A DNA stretch of 64,000 nucleotides from Demequina silvatica (GTDB lineage: Bacteria > Actinomycetota > Actinomycetes > Actinomycetales > Demequinaceae), in assembly GCF_000971215.1 (NCBI RefSeq), contig NZ_BBMA01000002.1, forward strand, positions 248,001 through 312,000, read 5' to 3'. Positions 8,516-17,143 of the stretch are shown one piece after another. The position numbers and the translations under genes were made by a program. Below the pieces are notes generated by a model, which did no database searches, was not told the origin of the DNA, and saw nothing but the letters and a program-made list of their open reading frames with translations. Position 1 is the first letter of the stretch. Each line of letters starts with the position of its first letter.

Positions 8516-9700
8516 TCAGGAGATCGCGGCGAGAGCGGACTCAACGCGGGAGCTCATCACGCTCACCGAGAACGCATCGGCCCCGTGTGCGGCCGCCGCC
8601 GCGGGCAGGGTCGCCATGACGGGCCGCAGCCGTCGAATGTACGCATCCGCCCCGGCCGGCTTGACGCCGAAAAGGCCGAGCGCGTCCTTCGTCGTGAAGG
8701 ATGCGAGCTCGAGCTCGCCGGTGCCGAAAAGCGCCAGCTGATGCGCGTGGCCGTCGTCAAGCGGTTCGGGGTTCACATCGAAGGCGGGCGCGAGCTTCCA
8801 CGCCGGCCCCCGGCGGAGGAAGCCGTGGTTGCGGAGATGGTCGTCGAGGTTGCCGACCAGCGCACCGAACACCGCCCGGCGCCAGAGCTCGGCGCTGTCG
8901 GCTCCAGCGAGTCGGGCGAAGTCGACCAGGTCGACCCAGTCGCCTCCATCGCCGTCGACGGCTTCAAGCGCTGTCATCGCGGAGATGTAGGGCACACGGA
9001 CATCGTCCTCCGTGCGATCGAATCGACGCAGGAACAGGACGGTGCGCTCCGAGCCGTCGACGATGACGCGCTTGGATGTATGCGCCGGGGTGTCGATCCC
9101 CACCGTCGCCATCGCATCCAGCATCGCGGCTTCCCACGCGATCACGTTCCAGTCATCACCGACCGGCTTCGGGAACTTCGCCAGCCACAGGTGCGCGCCG
9201 ATCCGCACGTTCGCCTTAGGGCGCGCGCCGCCCAGGGATCCGGTCGCACGGAAGAGCCGTCGTACCGCGACATCGTCGATGGCGGTCTCACCGCGCTCGA
9301 TCTGGTCGGCGACATGGATGATGTCGGCGAGCTCCGCCTCGACGGGCACACCGTCACCGGCGGTCACCGCGACCCCGTCCGTCCAGAAACGCGTGGCTCC
9401 CTGGCGACCCTCATCGTTGACGCCGAGCATCAGGGTCAGTTCGTCGAGCCGACGTCCTGCCGCGCGATTCTGCACCTTGCGACCCCAGGTGTCCGGCGCC
9501 GAGTCGCTGAAAGGGTTGGCCGGCAGCAGCGGCTGGGCGCCGGGGAACAATGCCAGCGCTGGGGCGAGCGCGAACGCGTCGCGCCTGCGCAGATAGCCGG
9601 AGTCGTACTCGAACGAGCCGGCGGTCCGCGTGCGGTAGAGGCGGCCCGCGAGCACCTCGTCGCGCCCGATGACCGTGGTCACGTCGTAGACGTCAGTCAT
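8516..9700 (-). CDS. hipA: HipA-like serine/threonine kinase toxin
   Basis: 394 residues, close to the family length. The N-terminal half resembles the HipA N-terminal domain (PANPFSDSAPDTWGR). The ATP loop is TGSLGGARPKA at about 153-163. The catalytic motif GNLDDHLRNHGFL gives D286 as probable base and N291 as metal ligand; AFDVNPEP near 306-312 supplies the second metal aspartate (D308). All key residues are present, so it is probably active. HipA kinases phosphorylate targets such as glutamyl-tRNA synthetase; the target here is unknown. Its start overlaps the hipB end by eight bases. Confidence 0.9.
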   Translation of the reverse strand: MTDVYDVTTVIGRDEVLAGRLYRTRTAGSFEYDSGYLRRRDAFALAPALALFPGAQPLLPANPFSDSAPDTWGRKVQNRAAGRRLDELTLMLGVNDEGRQGATRFWTDGVAVTAGDGVPVEAELADIIHVADQIERGETAIDDVAVRRLFRATGSLGGARPKANVRIGAHLWLAKFPKPVGDDWNVIAWEAAMLDAMATVGIDTPAHTSKRVIVDGSERTVLFLRRFDRTEDDVRVPYISAMTALEAVDGDGGDWVDLVDFARLAGADSAELWRRAVFGALVGNLDDHLRNHGFLRRGPAWKLAPAFDVNPEPLDDGHAHQLALFGTGELELASFTTKDALGLFGVKPAGADAYIRRLRPVMATLPAAAAAHGADAFSVSVMSSRVESALAAIS

Positions 9701-9998
9701 CGCTGCGCACCCGCACGCGTTCGGGAAGCTTCTCGTCGACCATCAGGCGGCCGCGCTCGGTGGCGAACGGATCGGTCGCAGCGACCACAGCATCCATGAG
9801 CCCCAGGACGCGCATGACCCGCAGCGTGATCTCCAGGGAGGTGCCGTCACCGTTCTCGAGCTTGCTGATCGTCGGCGGCGTCGTGCCCGCGCGCTCGGCC
9901 ACCATCTTGGCCGTCAGGCCGAGAAGCTTGCGCTGGTTCGCGAGGTTCTGCCCGATCGTGCGCATGGAGCGCTTGACGGGGATCGGGGTCATCGACAT
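9693..9998 (-). CDS. hipB: HipB-like XRE-family antitoxin and repressor
   Basis: 101 residues with one helix-turn-helix: IGQNLANQRKLLGLTAKMVA then RAGTTPPTISKLENGDGTS, standard Cro/CI type. HipB proteins bind the operator of their own operon and neutralise HipA. The downstream hipA overlaps by eight bases. The ATG at 9998 lies seven bases after a TAAAGT box, so the message may be leaderless; an ATG two codons later (9992) is the alternative. The operator at 10006-10048 supports autoregulation. Confidence 0.88.
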   Translation of the reverse strand: MSMTPIPVKRSMRTIGQNLANQRKLLGLTAKMVAERAGTTPPTISKLENGDGTSLEITLRVMRVLGLMDAVVAATDPFATERGRLMVDEKLPERVRVRSDD

Positions 9999-10005
9999 GC
10001 AGAAA

Positions 10006-10048
10006 ACTTTAGATCAATGATGCTTGATGCAAAAGTGTTTTAGATCAA
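10006..10048 (-). promoter_or_regulatory. hipBA promoter and candidate HipB operator
   Basis: Two direct copies of TTTAGATCAA (10008-10017 and 10039-10048) are 31 bases apart, about three helical turns. Between them is a small inverted repeat, ATCAA...TTGAT (10013-10028). The inner copy overlaps the -10 box TAAAGT (minus strand, 10006-10011), a geometry suited to repression. This is the most AT-rich patch in the neighbourhood. Confidence 0.6.
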
Positions 10049-10109
10049 CTTCTGTAGATGCTAACCGAGCGATGCCCGTGACCCAGCGCCCGCGGAGTCG
10101 CGCCCCGTC

Positions 10110-10469
10110 TCAGGACGGGTGCGCGGCAGGCGTGCGTTGGTGCACCAGCAGCCGCCACTCCCCGTCGATGCGGGTGTACGCGCTCGTGATGTAGGAGACG
10201 CGCTCGGTGTCCCAGATGATCGCGCGGGCGCGGTAGACCACCACCGCCATCACGCCGGACGGCTCGATCACCTGCACGTCCTCCAGCGAATGGACGTCCC
10301 ACGGCTGCGTGGTCGCCATCGACTCGACGGCCTCCTCGCGGTCCAGCACGCCCACCTCGGGCAGCACCATCACCGCGCCGGGCGCGAGCACCCGCCCGAA
10401 GAACTCCCGCGGATCGCCGCCCGACGCGGCCTCCCATGCCTCGCGCTCCAGCCTCTCGACGTCGTGCAC
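10110..10469 (-). CDS. NTF2-like / SnoaL-like (DUF4440-type) protein
   Basis: About 119 residues with the cone-fold pattern: helix VERLEREAWEAASGGDPREFF, then APGAVMVLPEVGVLDREEAV, VVVYRARAI and C-terminal TRIDGEWRLLVHQRTP. Members range from enzymes to ligand-binding proteins; no catalytic assignment is possible. I chose GTG at 10469 because GAGGAGG lies eight bases upstream; the GTG at 10478 is too close to that site. Single gene. Confidence 0.7.
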   Translation of the reverse strand: MHDVERLEREAWEAASGGDPREFFGRVLAPGAVMVLPEVGVLDREEAVESMATTQPWDVHSLEDVQVIEPSGVMAVVVYRARAIIWDTERVSYITSAYTRIDGEWRLLVHQRTPAAHPS

Positions 10470-10562
10470 CGCGACCACCTCCTCGTGGCGGGAGCCCCGG
10501 CGGACCGCGCGAGCGCCCCCTCCTCGCCATCATCCCCCCGCGCGCCGGGGTGCGCCCGGTGG

Positions 10563-10568
10563 CACACT
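10563..10568 (+). promoter_or_regulatory. Candidate -10 box, leaderless start at 10575
   Basis: CACACT with six bases to the ATG; no ribosome site is visible. Confidence 0.35.
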
Positions 10569-10574
10569 TCAGGC

Positions 10575-11219
10575 ATGTCCCTGGTGCGCGTGCACAACCT
10601 CGCGGTCTCGCTCGACGGCTTCGCCACGGGCGCCGGTCAGAGCCTCGACGCGCCCTTCGGGCACGCCGGCATGAGGCTGATGGAGTGGTTCAAGGCGACC
10701 GCGACGTTCGCCGCGAACCTGGGGGTGGACGATGCGCCGCCCACCCCGGACGACGCGTTCGCCTCGCGCTGGCGCGACGGCATCGGGGTGGAGATCATGG
10801 GCGCCGGCAAGTTCGGCCCACCGGGGTGGCAGGACGATCCGGAGTGGCGCGGCTGGTGGGGCGAGGAGCCCCCGTTCCGCACCCCGGTGGTGGTGCTCAC
10901 GCACCACCCGCGCGAGCCGCTCGCGATGGGCGGGACCACGTTCCACTTCCTCGACGCGTCGCCGCACGATGCGCTTGCCGCGGCCCGCGCGTTGGCGCCG
11001 GGCCTCGACGTGCGGCTGGGCGGCGGACCCACCACGGTCCGCCAGTTCCTCGCCGCGGACCTGGTGGACCTGCTCCACGTGGTGGTGGTGCCGGTGGTCC
11101 TCGGTCGCGGGGTGAGCCTGTGGGAAGGGCTCGAGGGCGTCGAGGACCGCTTCGAGGTCGAGGCCGTGAGCACGCCCAGCGGCGTCACGCACGTGACCTT
11201 CACGCGGCCGCCGCGCTGA
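10575..11219 (+). CDS. Dihydrofolate reductase-like (RibD C-terminal domain) protein
   Basis: 214 residues. It has the N-terminal strand RVHNLAVSLDGFATG, central VEIMGAGKFG, the loop TPVVVLTHHPREPLAMGGTTFHF, and the pyridine-nucleotide motif LGGGPTTVRQFLAADLVD, followed by VVVPVVLGRGVSLWEGL. This is the RibD_C/DHFR-like family often annotated as dihydrofolate reductase in actinobacteria; the substrate is usually unknown. It carries the GGACGATGCG motif at 10727 in the codons for VDDAP. It ends 12 bases from convergent htpX. Confidence 0.8.
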   Translation: MSLVRVHNLAVSLDGFATGAGQSLDAPFGHAGMRLMEWFKATATFAANLGVDDAPPTPDDAFASRWRDGIGVEIMGAGKFGPPGWQDDPEWRGWWGEEPPFRTPVVVLTHHPREPLAMGGTTFHFLDASPHDALAAARALAPGLDVRLGGGPTTVRQFLAADLVDLLHVVVVPVVLGRGVSLWEGLEGVEDRFEVEAVSTPSGVTHVTFTRPPR

Positions 11220-11231
11220 GCGGCGCCCGCG

Positions 11232-12107
11232 TCAGCGCAGGTAGCCCCGCGTGCGCGCCATGTCCTCGAGGCGCGCGATGCGCTGGTCCATGGGCGGGTG
11301 GGTGGCGAACAGGTTCGCGAGGCCCTCGCCGCGGAACGGGTTCGCGATCATCATGTGCGAGACGTTCTCCAGCTGCGGCGAGTCCTTGAGCGGGCGCGCC
11401 TTCACGCCCTGCTCGAGCTTGCGCAGCGCCGAGGCGAGAGCGAGCGGATCGCCGGTGAGGGTCGCGCCGTCCTCGTCCGCGTCGTACTCGCGGGTGCGGG
11501 AGATCGCCATGCGGATGAGCGACGCGGCCAGCGGCGCGAGGATCAGCATCGCGAGCAGGCCGATCGCGCCGAGCGGGTTCTCGCGGTTGCTGTTGCCGCC
11601 GCCGAAGAAGAACAGCATCTGCGCGACCGCGGTGATCATGCCCGCGAAGGCGGCCGCCACCGAGCCGATGAGGATGTCGCGGTTGTAGACGTGCATGAGC
11701 TCGTGGCCGAGGACGCCACGCAGCTCGCGCTCGTCCAGCAGCCCCAGGATTCCCTCGGTGCAGCACACGGCGGCGTTCTGCGGGTTGCGGCCCGTCGCGA
11801 ACGCGTTGGGCGCCGCGGTGGGCGACACGTACAGCCGCGGCATGGGCTGGTTGGCCTCGCGGCTGAGGTCGCGCACGATCCGGTACATCGCCGGCTGCTC
11901 GACCTCGGTGACCGGGCGTGCGTGCATCGCGCGGATCGCTAACGACGCGGAGTTCCAGTAGCCGAACGCGGTGCCGGCCACGGACAGGAGCGCGAACAGC
12001 CACAGGTACTGGCCGTTGCCGATGAACACGCCCAGCGTGAGCATCACCGCCCACAGCAGCACGAACAGACCAGTCGTCTTCAGCCCGTTGAAGTACTTCC
12101 TGCCCAC
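11232..12107 (-). CDS. htpX: Membrane zinc metalloprotease HtpX
   Basis: 291 residues. Two N-terminal membrane helices (TTGLFVLLWAVMLTLGVFI and YLWLFALLSVAGTAFGYW) are followed by the zinc site HELMH at residues 135-139 (GVLGHELMHVYNRD), two more hydrophobic segments and EYDADEDG with the third zinc ligand. It degrades damaged membrane proteins in related bacteria. Start GTG at 12107 has GGAGGA four bases upstream; other in-frame upstream starts lack this. Confidence 0.93.
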   Translation of the reverse strand: MGRKYFNGLKTTGLFVLLWAVMLTLGVFIGNGQYLWLFALLSVAGTAFGYWNSASLAIRAMHARPVTEVEQPAMYRIVRDLSREANQPMPRLYVSPTAAPNAFATGRNPQNAAVCCTEGILGLLDERELRGVLGHELMHVYNRDILIGSVAAAFAGMITAVAQMLFFFGGGNSNRENPLGAIGLLAMLILAPLAASLIRMAISRTREYDADEDGATLTGDPLALASALRKLEQGVKARPLKDSPQLENVSHMMIANPFRGEGLANLFATHPPMDQRIARLEDMARTRGYLR

Positions 12108-12199
12108 GTGTCCTCCGAATCGTCCCGGTCGGAGAACGCGCGCAGGCGCGCCGCGGTTCCCCCAAGGTGAATCGTGCCATGCCGATCCGGCACGCCGTG

Positions 12200-12700
12200 T
12201 CAGCGCGAGCGGGTCCGCGGATCGATCGCCCGCTCGAGGCACAGCAGCCGCGGGCGGGCGTCCCACGGCTCCGCGTCGACGAATCCGCGCCGCCGGTAGA
12301 GCGCCACAGCGCCCTCGCGCCAGTCCCACACCGTGAGCCGCAGCGCGACATCGCCGCACTCGCGAGCCTCCGCGATCGCCGCGTCGACGAGCGCGCCCGC
12401 GAGGCCCTGTCCGCGGTGGGCGGGGTCCACCCATACGCGCTTGAGCTCGCCGCGCCGCTGCCGCGCGGGCCCGAGGATCGCGCACCCGACGGGGACGTCC
12501 GCGCCGTCGACGGCGACCAGGACGGAGGCTCCCGCGAAGGCCGCGACCGGGTCGGCGGCCTCGCGCCGGTAGCGCTCGGGAAGGGACGATGCGCGGGTCA
12601 CCGGGGCGCCCTTCTCGCCTTCGGTCGCGACCAGGTAGTCGCCCACCAGGCGCCCGACCGCGGCCGCCTCCCGCGCATCGTCCCGCCGCCATGCCCGCAC
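12200..12700 (-). CDS. GNAT family N-acetyltransferase
   Basis: 166 residues. The acetyl-CoA loop is HRGQGLAGALVDAAIAEAR, preceded by GELKRVWVDP and followed by LTVWDWREGAVALYRRRGF, the standard GNAT order. The substrate is unknown. The N-terminus (VRAWRRDDAREAAAVGRLV) matches family starts, but there is no good ribosome site before the GTG at 12700, so the start is uncertain. It contains two GGACGATGCG motifs in opposite orientations (12584 and 12674). Confidence 0.8.
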   Translation of the reverse strand: MRAWRRDDAREAAAVGRLVGDYLVATEGEKGAPVTRASSLPERYRREAADPVAAFAGASVLVAVDGADVPVGCAILGPARQRRGELKRVWVDPAHRGQGLAGALVDAAIAEARECGDVALRLTVWDWREGAVALYRRRGFVDAEPWDARPRLLCLERAIDPRTRSR

Positions 12701-12741
12701 GCGTGGAAGGCCGCCGTCGCGGACTCTGCCAGGGGAGACGC

Positions 12742-12783
12742 GTGAGGCCGGGGAGACGGGCTCACCCGTCTCCCCGGCCTCAC
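12742..12783 (-). terminator. Strong hairpin terminator of fprA
   Basis: Perfect 19-bp stem (left arm 12742-12760, right arm 12765-12783) with loop CTCA, just downstream of the fprA stop. Confidence 0.8.
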
Positions 12784-12818
12784 GACTTGAATGCGTCAGC
12801 GGGATCCCCCGGCTCGCG

Positions 12819-14213
12819 TCACGGCGAGACGTTGTCGGTGATGCGGCTGAGCGCGATCTCGGTCATGTCCTCGCGCGGGACCACCTTGATGCGCTCGCGG
12901 CCGTGGGGCTCGCCGATCGCACGCTCGTGGGAGTCTAGGATCTCCCAATCCTCCCACTGGATGACCGGGACCCCCCGCGACTTGAGCAGGCGCAGGATGT
13001 TGTCGGGGCTGAGGCCGGCGGGGGTCGCCTTGGACTGCTCGTAGAGCGTCGCGGCGTCCTCGACCAGGTTGGCGATGGTCTCCGACGCGTCCGACTTGGT
13101 GTGGCCGATGAGGCCCACGGGGCCGCGCTTGATCCAGCCGGTCGCGTAGTAGCCCTGGAGGTGCTCGCCCGAGGCGTCGACCACGCGGCCGCCCTCGTTG
13201 CGGATGGTGCCCCTCTCCGCGTTGAACGGGATGCCGTCGATCTCGGTGCCCCAGTAGCCCACCGCGCGGTACACGGCCTGGACCGGGTAGTCGATGAACT
13301 CGCCGGTGCCCTTGACGTTGCCGTCGCCCTGGAGCTCGGTGCGCTCGACGCGCAGACCCACGACCTTGCCGTCCTCGCCGAGCACCTCGTGAGGGCTCTG
13401 CAGGAAGTGGAGGTGGATGCGGCGCGAGGCGTCGCCCGGCTCCTTCATCGCGTACTCGGTGAGGGTCTTGACGACCTGCTTCTGCTGCTTGTTGTTCTCC
13501 GCGACCTCCATCGAGGCCTCGTCGAACTCGTAGTCCGTCTCGGGGTACACCACGATGTCGACGTCGGGCACGTGGCCCAGCTCGCGGAGCTCGAGCGGCG
13601 AGAACTTCACCTGCGCGGGGCCGCGGCGACCGAAGACGTGGACGTCCGTCACGGGCGACTGCGAGAGGCACTCGACCACGTTCGACGGGATCTCGGTGGG
13701 CATGAGGTCCTTGACGTGCTTCGCGAGGATGCGAGCGACGTCGAGGGCGACGTTCCCGACGCCCAGGACGGCGACCTCCTTGGCGTCGAGAGGCCACGTC
13801 CGCGGCACGTCCGGGTGGCCGTCGTACCACGACACGAAGTCGGCGGCGCCGTACGAACCATCCAGGTCGATACCAGGGATGTCGAGCGAGGCGTCCTTGA
13901 AGGAGCCGGTCGCGAAGATCACCGCGTCGTAGTGCTCGCGGAGCTCGTCGAGGGTGATGTCGGTGCCCACGTCGACGTTGGCGAGGAGGCGGATGTCGCC
14001 CCGCCCGATCACGTTCGCGAGGGCGACGATGATCTGCTTGATGCGCGGGTGGTCGGGCGCCACGCCGTAGCGGACGAGGCCGAACGGCGCGGGGAGGCGC
14101 TCGATGATGTCGATCGACACGTTGAGGTCGGTCTTGGTCAGGATGTCGGCGGCGTACGTGCCGGCGGGGCCGGCTCCGATGATGGCGACACGGAGCGGAC
14201 GCTCGGTGGTCAC
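12819..14213 (-). CDS. fprA: Ferredoxin/flavodoxin-NADP+ reductase, FprA type
   Basis: 464 residues, adrenodoxin-reductase-like. FAD-binding GAGPAG is at 13-18, then PAPFGLVRYGVAPDHPRIK. The NADP site is VAVLGVGNVALDVARIL, and ATGWIKRGPVGLIGHTKSDA is the family C-terminal signature. It transfers electrons from NADPH to ferredoxin. Divergence from sulfite reductase-cysH suggests it feeds sulfite reduction. Start GTG at 14213 with GAGGAG upstream. Confidence 0.92.
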   Translation of the reverse strand: MTTERPLRVAIIGAGPAGTYAADILTKTDLNVSIDIIERLPAPFGLVRYGVAPDHPRIKQIIVALANVIGRGDIRLLANVDVGTDITLDELREHYDAVIFATGSFKDASLDIPGIDLDGSYGAADFVSWYDGHPDVPRTWPLDAKEVAVLGVGNVALDVARILAKHVKDLMPTEIPSNVVECLSQSPVTDVHVFGRRGPAQVKFSPLELRELGHVPDVDIVVYPETDYEFDEASMEVAENNKQQKQVVKTLTEYAMKEPGDASRRIHLHFLQSPHEVLGEDGKVVGLRVERTELQGDGNVKGTGEFIDYPVQAVYRAVGYWGTEIDGIPFNAERGTIRNEGGRVVDASGEHLQGYYATGWIKRGPVGLIGHTKSDASETIANLVEDAATLYEQSKATPAGLSPDNILRLLKSRGVPVIQWEDWEILDSHERAIGEPHGRERIKVVPREDMTEIALSRITDNVSP

Positions 14214-14444
14214 GGCGGTCTCCTCAGCGTTTCTGGGCGGGGAATCCGAAGAGGGGTGCGCGCTCGCCACGCCCGCTCCGGGCGAACGGTTCCAGAGTAT
14301 AGACACGGCGTTACGGGCTCCCGTCAAGCCGCCCGCCGCACACCCCGGGGGGCATGTGGGCTGGTAGATGCCCTCCCGGGTATACGGGCAAATCGGGCGC
14401 GGAGGGGTTCCCAAGGTCCCGGGTGATGTGTCATCATCTCGCCC
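14214..14444. promoter_or_regulatory. Divergent fprA / sulfite reductase control region
   Basis: Contains no gene. On the minus strand TATACT (14296-14301) with TTGACG (14322-14327) is a possible fprA promoter, though the 20-base spacer is long. On the plus strand CATCAT (14432-14437) lies seven bases before the ATG of the leader peptide at 14445, a possible leaderless -10 box. Confidence 0.35.
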
Positions 14445-14513
14445 ATGGCAACCTCGGCGACCACCGGCACCCTCGCGTGCTGCGTCTGCTGTGCCATGTG
14501 TCTGTCGGCCTAG
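14445..14513 (+). CDS. Cysteine-rich leader peptide (candidate attenuator)
   Basis: A 22-codon frame with ATG start and TAG stop whose second half reads LACCVCCAMC: five cysteines in eight residues. Cysteine is rare elsewhere in this window, so chance is unlikely. It lies 95 bases before the sulfite reductase start. In mycobacteria, polycysteine short ORFs upstream of cysteine biosynthesis operons act as cysteine-responsive attenuators; this peptide has the same placement. Too short for standard gene finders. The overlapping longer frame in another phase has no such pattern. Confidence 0.7.
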   Translation: MATSATTGTLACCVCCAMCLSA

Positions 14514-14544
14514 TCGCCCACGGATCGTCCCCAAACAATCCAGG

Positions 14545-14564
14545 GCGCTCGGCCTGACGAGCGC
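14545..14564 (+). promoter_or_regulatory. Hairpin between leader peptide and sulfite reductase
   Basis: GCGCTCG and CGAGCGC form a 7-bp stem with a six-base loop, 31 bases after the leader stop and 35 before the GGAGGAG ribosome site of the next gene. It could be part of an attenuation structure; alternative pairings were not computed. Confidence 0.4.
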
Positions 14565-14608
14565 GATCTCGCCACGCCGCAGCTCCCCGCAAGACCACTG
14601 GAGGAGCG

Positions 14609-16396
14609 GTGAGCACCACCACCGACAGTTCCGGCTCGGCCACCCCTACCCCTGCTGCGCTGACCGACGCCGAGGAGCGCCGCCGTCACCGCGAGGAGGC
14701 GCGCCTCATCCGCACCCGTGAGGCGGCGGCGCGCAAGGACACCGCGGCGAAGGACGGCCAGTGGGCGTCCGGAGACCGCACGCCGCTGAACCCCAACGAG
14801 GAGTTCAAGTCGACGGGCGACCCGCTCGAGGTGCGCCAGCGCATCGAGAACATGTACTCCAAGTGGGGCTTCTGGTCGATCCCGCCCACGGACCTCCGCG
14901 GCCGCTTCCGCTGGTGGGGCCTGTACACGCAGCGCCGCCCCGGCATCGACGGCGGCAAGACCGCGATCCTCGAGCCGCACCAGCTCGACGACGAGTACTT
15001 CATGCTCCGCGTCCGCTCCGACGGCGGCCAGCTGTCCGTGGCCCAGGCCCGCGGGATCGGGCAGATCTCGAGCGAGTTCGGCCGCGAGACGGCGGACGTG
15101 TCAGACCGCCAGAACATCCAGCTCCACTGGATCCGCATCGAGGACGTGCCGGAGATCTTCCGCCGCACCGAGGCGGTCGGGCTCGGCTCCGAGGAGGCCT
15201 GCGGCGACGTGCCCCGCGTCATCCTCGCCTCGCCCGTGGCGGGCGTGTCCAAGGACGAGCTGATCGACCCGACGCCGCAGATCGAGCAGATCAAGGAGCT
15301 GTACATCGGCTCCCCCGAGTTCTCGAACCTGCCGCGCAAGTTCAAGACCGCGTTCACCGGCCAGCCGGTCCCCGACATCCTCCACGAGGTGCAGGACATC
15401 GCGTTCTGCGCGGTCGAGCACCCCGAGCTGGGGATCGGCTACGACCTGTGGGTGGGCGGCGGCCTGTCCGTCAACCCGATGCTCGGCATGCGGCTGGGCG
15501 TGTTCGTGAAGCCGGAGATCGCTCACGAGGTGTGGAAGGGCGTCATCAGCATCTTCCGCGACCACGGCTACCGCCGTCTGCGCACCCGCGCCCGCCTCAA
15601 GTTCGTGGTCAAGGCCTGGGGCGCGGAGAAGTTCCTCCAGGTCCTGCAGGACGACTACCTGGGCTACGAGCTCCCCAAGGGACCCGCGCCGCGCACCGCG
15701 ACGCCGGGCGACCGCGGCGACCACGTGGGCATCCACGAGCAGAAGGACGGCAACTGGTACGTGGGCGTCGCCCCCGTCGCGGGCCGCATCTCCGGTGAGA
15801 AGCTCCAGACCATCGCCGCGATCGCGGAGGCCGCCGGCTCGGACCGCATCCGCCTCACCCCGCTGCAGAAGATCCTCATCCTCGACATCCCCGAGGACAA
15901 GGTCAGCGACGTGGTCAACGGCCTGCGCGCCCTCGAGCTCGAGTCCGACCCGGGCGAGTTCCACCGCAACGTCATCGCCTGCACCGGCATCGAGTACTGC
16001 AAGCTCGCGATCGTCGAGACCAAGGCGACGGCCCGCGAGGTGGTGAAGATCCTCGACGACAAGTTCCCCACGCTCGACAACCCCATCACCGTGCACGTCA
16101 ACGGCTGCCCCAACTCCTGCGCCCGCGTGCAGATCGCGGACATCGGCTTCAAGGGACAGCTGGTGCTCGACGAGGAGACGGGCGAGCAGGTGCCCGGCTT
16201 CCAGGTCCACCTGGGCGGACGCCTGGGCCGCGGTGAGGACAACGACTTCGGCCGCAAGATCCGCGCGCACAAGGTCACCCAGCACGGAATGCCCGAGTAC
16301 GTCGAGCGCGTTACACAGAACTACCTCGACACGCGCGAGGCCGGCGAGCAGTTCGCCGACTGGGCGTTCCGGGTGGATGAGGAGCTGATCCGATGA
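14609..16396 (+). CDS. sir: Ferredoxin-dependent assimilatory sulfite reductase (nitrite/sulfite reductase family)
   Basis: 595 residues, NirA/SirA type. It reduces sulfite to sulfide with six electrons from ferredoxin, using siroheme and a [4Fe-4S] cluster. Cluster cysteines are C458 and C464 in ACTGIEYCK, and C500 and C504 in NGCPNSCARVQIADIGF. The duplicated ferrodoxin-like halves are visible (GGQLSVAQARGIGQIS and WYVGVAPVAGRISGEKL). Start GTG at 14609 follows GGAGGAG. cysH overlaps its stop by four bases. Association with cysH makes sulfite, not nitrite, the likely substrate. Confidence 0.92.
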   Translation: MSTTTDSSGSATPTPAALTDAEERRRHREEARLIRTREAAARKDTAAKDGQWASGDRTPLNPNEEFKSTGDPLEVRQRIENMYSKWGFWSIPPTDLRGRFRWWGLYTQRRPGIDGGKTAILEPHQLDDEYFMLRVRSDGGQLSVAQARGIGQISSEFGRETADVSDRQNIQLHWIRIEDVPEIFRRTEAVGLGSEEACGDVPRVILASPVAGVSKDELIDPTPQIEQIKELYIGSPEFSNLPRKFKTAFTGQPVPDILHEVQDIAFCAVEHPELGIGYDLWVGGGLSVNPMLGMRLGVFVKPEIAHEVWKGVISIFRDHGYRRLRTRARLKFVVKAWGAEKFLQVLQDDYLGYELPKGPAPRTATPGDRGDHVGIHEQKDGNWYVGVAPVAGRISGEKLQTIAAIAEAAGSDRIRLTPLQKILILDIPEDKVSDVVNGLRALELESDPGEFHRNVIACTGIEYCKLAIVETKATAREVVKILDDKFPTLDNPITVHVNGCPNSCARVQIADIGFKGQLVLDEETGEQVPGFQVHLGGRLGRGEDNDFGRKIRAHKVTQHGMPEYVERVTQNYLDTREAGEQFADWAFRVDEELIR

Positions 16397-17121
16397 ACGT
16401 GCTGGGAGCCGCGTCCCTGACGCTGCTCAACCCCACCGAGTGGAACGCCGAGACCTGCGCCGAGGTCAACGCGCGGCTGCTCACCGCCTCCGCCGAGCAC
16501 ATCGCGGACTGGGCCGTCGCCACGTTCGGCGACTCGATCGCGATCGCCGCCTCGATGCAGGACACGATCCTCCCCCACATGTTCGGCACCCGCCGCGAGG
16601 GCGTGGACGTGCTGTTCCTCGAGACCGGCTACCACTTCCAGGAGACCATCGACACGCGCGACGCCGCGGCGATCGCGTTCCCCATCACGGTGGTGAACGT
16701 CATGCCCGAGCAGACCGTCGCGGAGCAGGACGCCACGTACGGCAAGGACCTGTTCGCCCGCGACCCCGGCCTGTGCTGCCAGATGCGCAAGGTGGACCCC
16801 CTGCGCCGCGCGCTCGAGGGCTACTCCGCGTGGGTGACCGGCGCGCGACGCGTCGACGCCGTCACCCGGTCCGAGCTGCCCGTGGTGTCCTGGGACGCCA
16901 AGCACGGCCTGGTGAAGATCAACCCGCTCGCGCTGTGGGACGACGCGGCGGTGGATGCGTACGAGGACCGCAACGGCCTCCCCCGCAACCCGCTGGTCGC
17001 TCAGGGCTACCCGAGCATCGGCTGCTTCCCCTGCACCCGCAAGGTCGCGCCCGGCGAGGACCGCCGCGCGGGCCGCTGGGCCGGCCAGGACAAGACGGAG
17101 TGCGGCATCCACGTCGCCTGA
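16393..17121 (+). CDS. cysH: Adenylylsulfate (APS)/PAPS reductase
   Basis: 242 residues. It reduces activated sulfate to sulfite for the preceding enzyme. C128-C129 (LCCQMRKVDPLRRAL) and C211/C214 (GCFPCTRKV) are the CC...CxxC set that binds [4Fe-4S], which marks the type using APS. The catalytic cysteine is C237 in the terminal ECGIH. Start overlaps the sulfite reductase stop (ATGA). No ATP sulfurylase genes follow; they must be elsewhere. Confidence 0.93.
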   Translation: MNVLGAASLTLLNPTEWNAETCAEVNARLLTASAEHIADWAVATFGDSIAIAASMQDTILPHMFGTRREGVDVLFLETGYHFQETIDTRDAAAIAFPITVVNVMPEQTVAEQDATYGKDLFARDPGLCCQMRKVDPLRRALEGYSAWVTGARRVDAVTRSELPVVSWDAKHGLVKINPLALWDDAAVDAYEDRNGLPRNPLVAQGYPSIGCFPCTRKVAPGEDRRAGRWAGQDKTECGIHVA

Positions 17122-17143
17122 GCCTCACGGCGGAGGGACGATG

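Noticed and set aside
14354..14557. Longer ORF overlapping the leader region in another phase
   Set aside because: It has no ribosome site, no homology that I recognise and a mixed composition. The 22-codon cysteine-rich frame within the same span is the better candidate.
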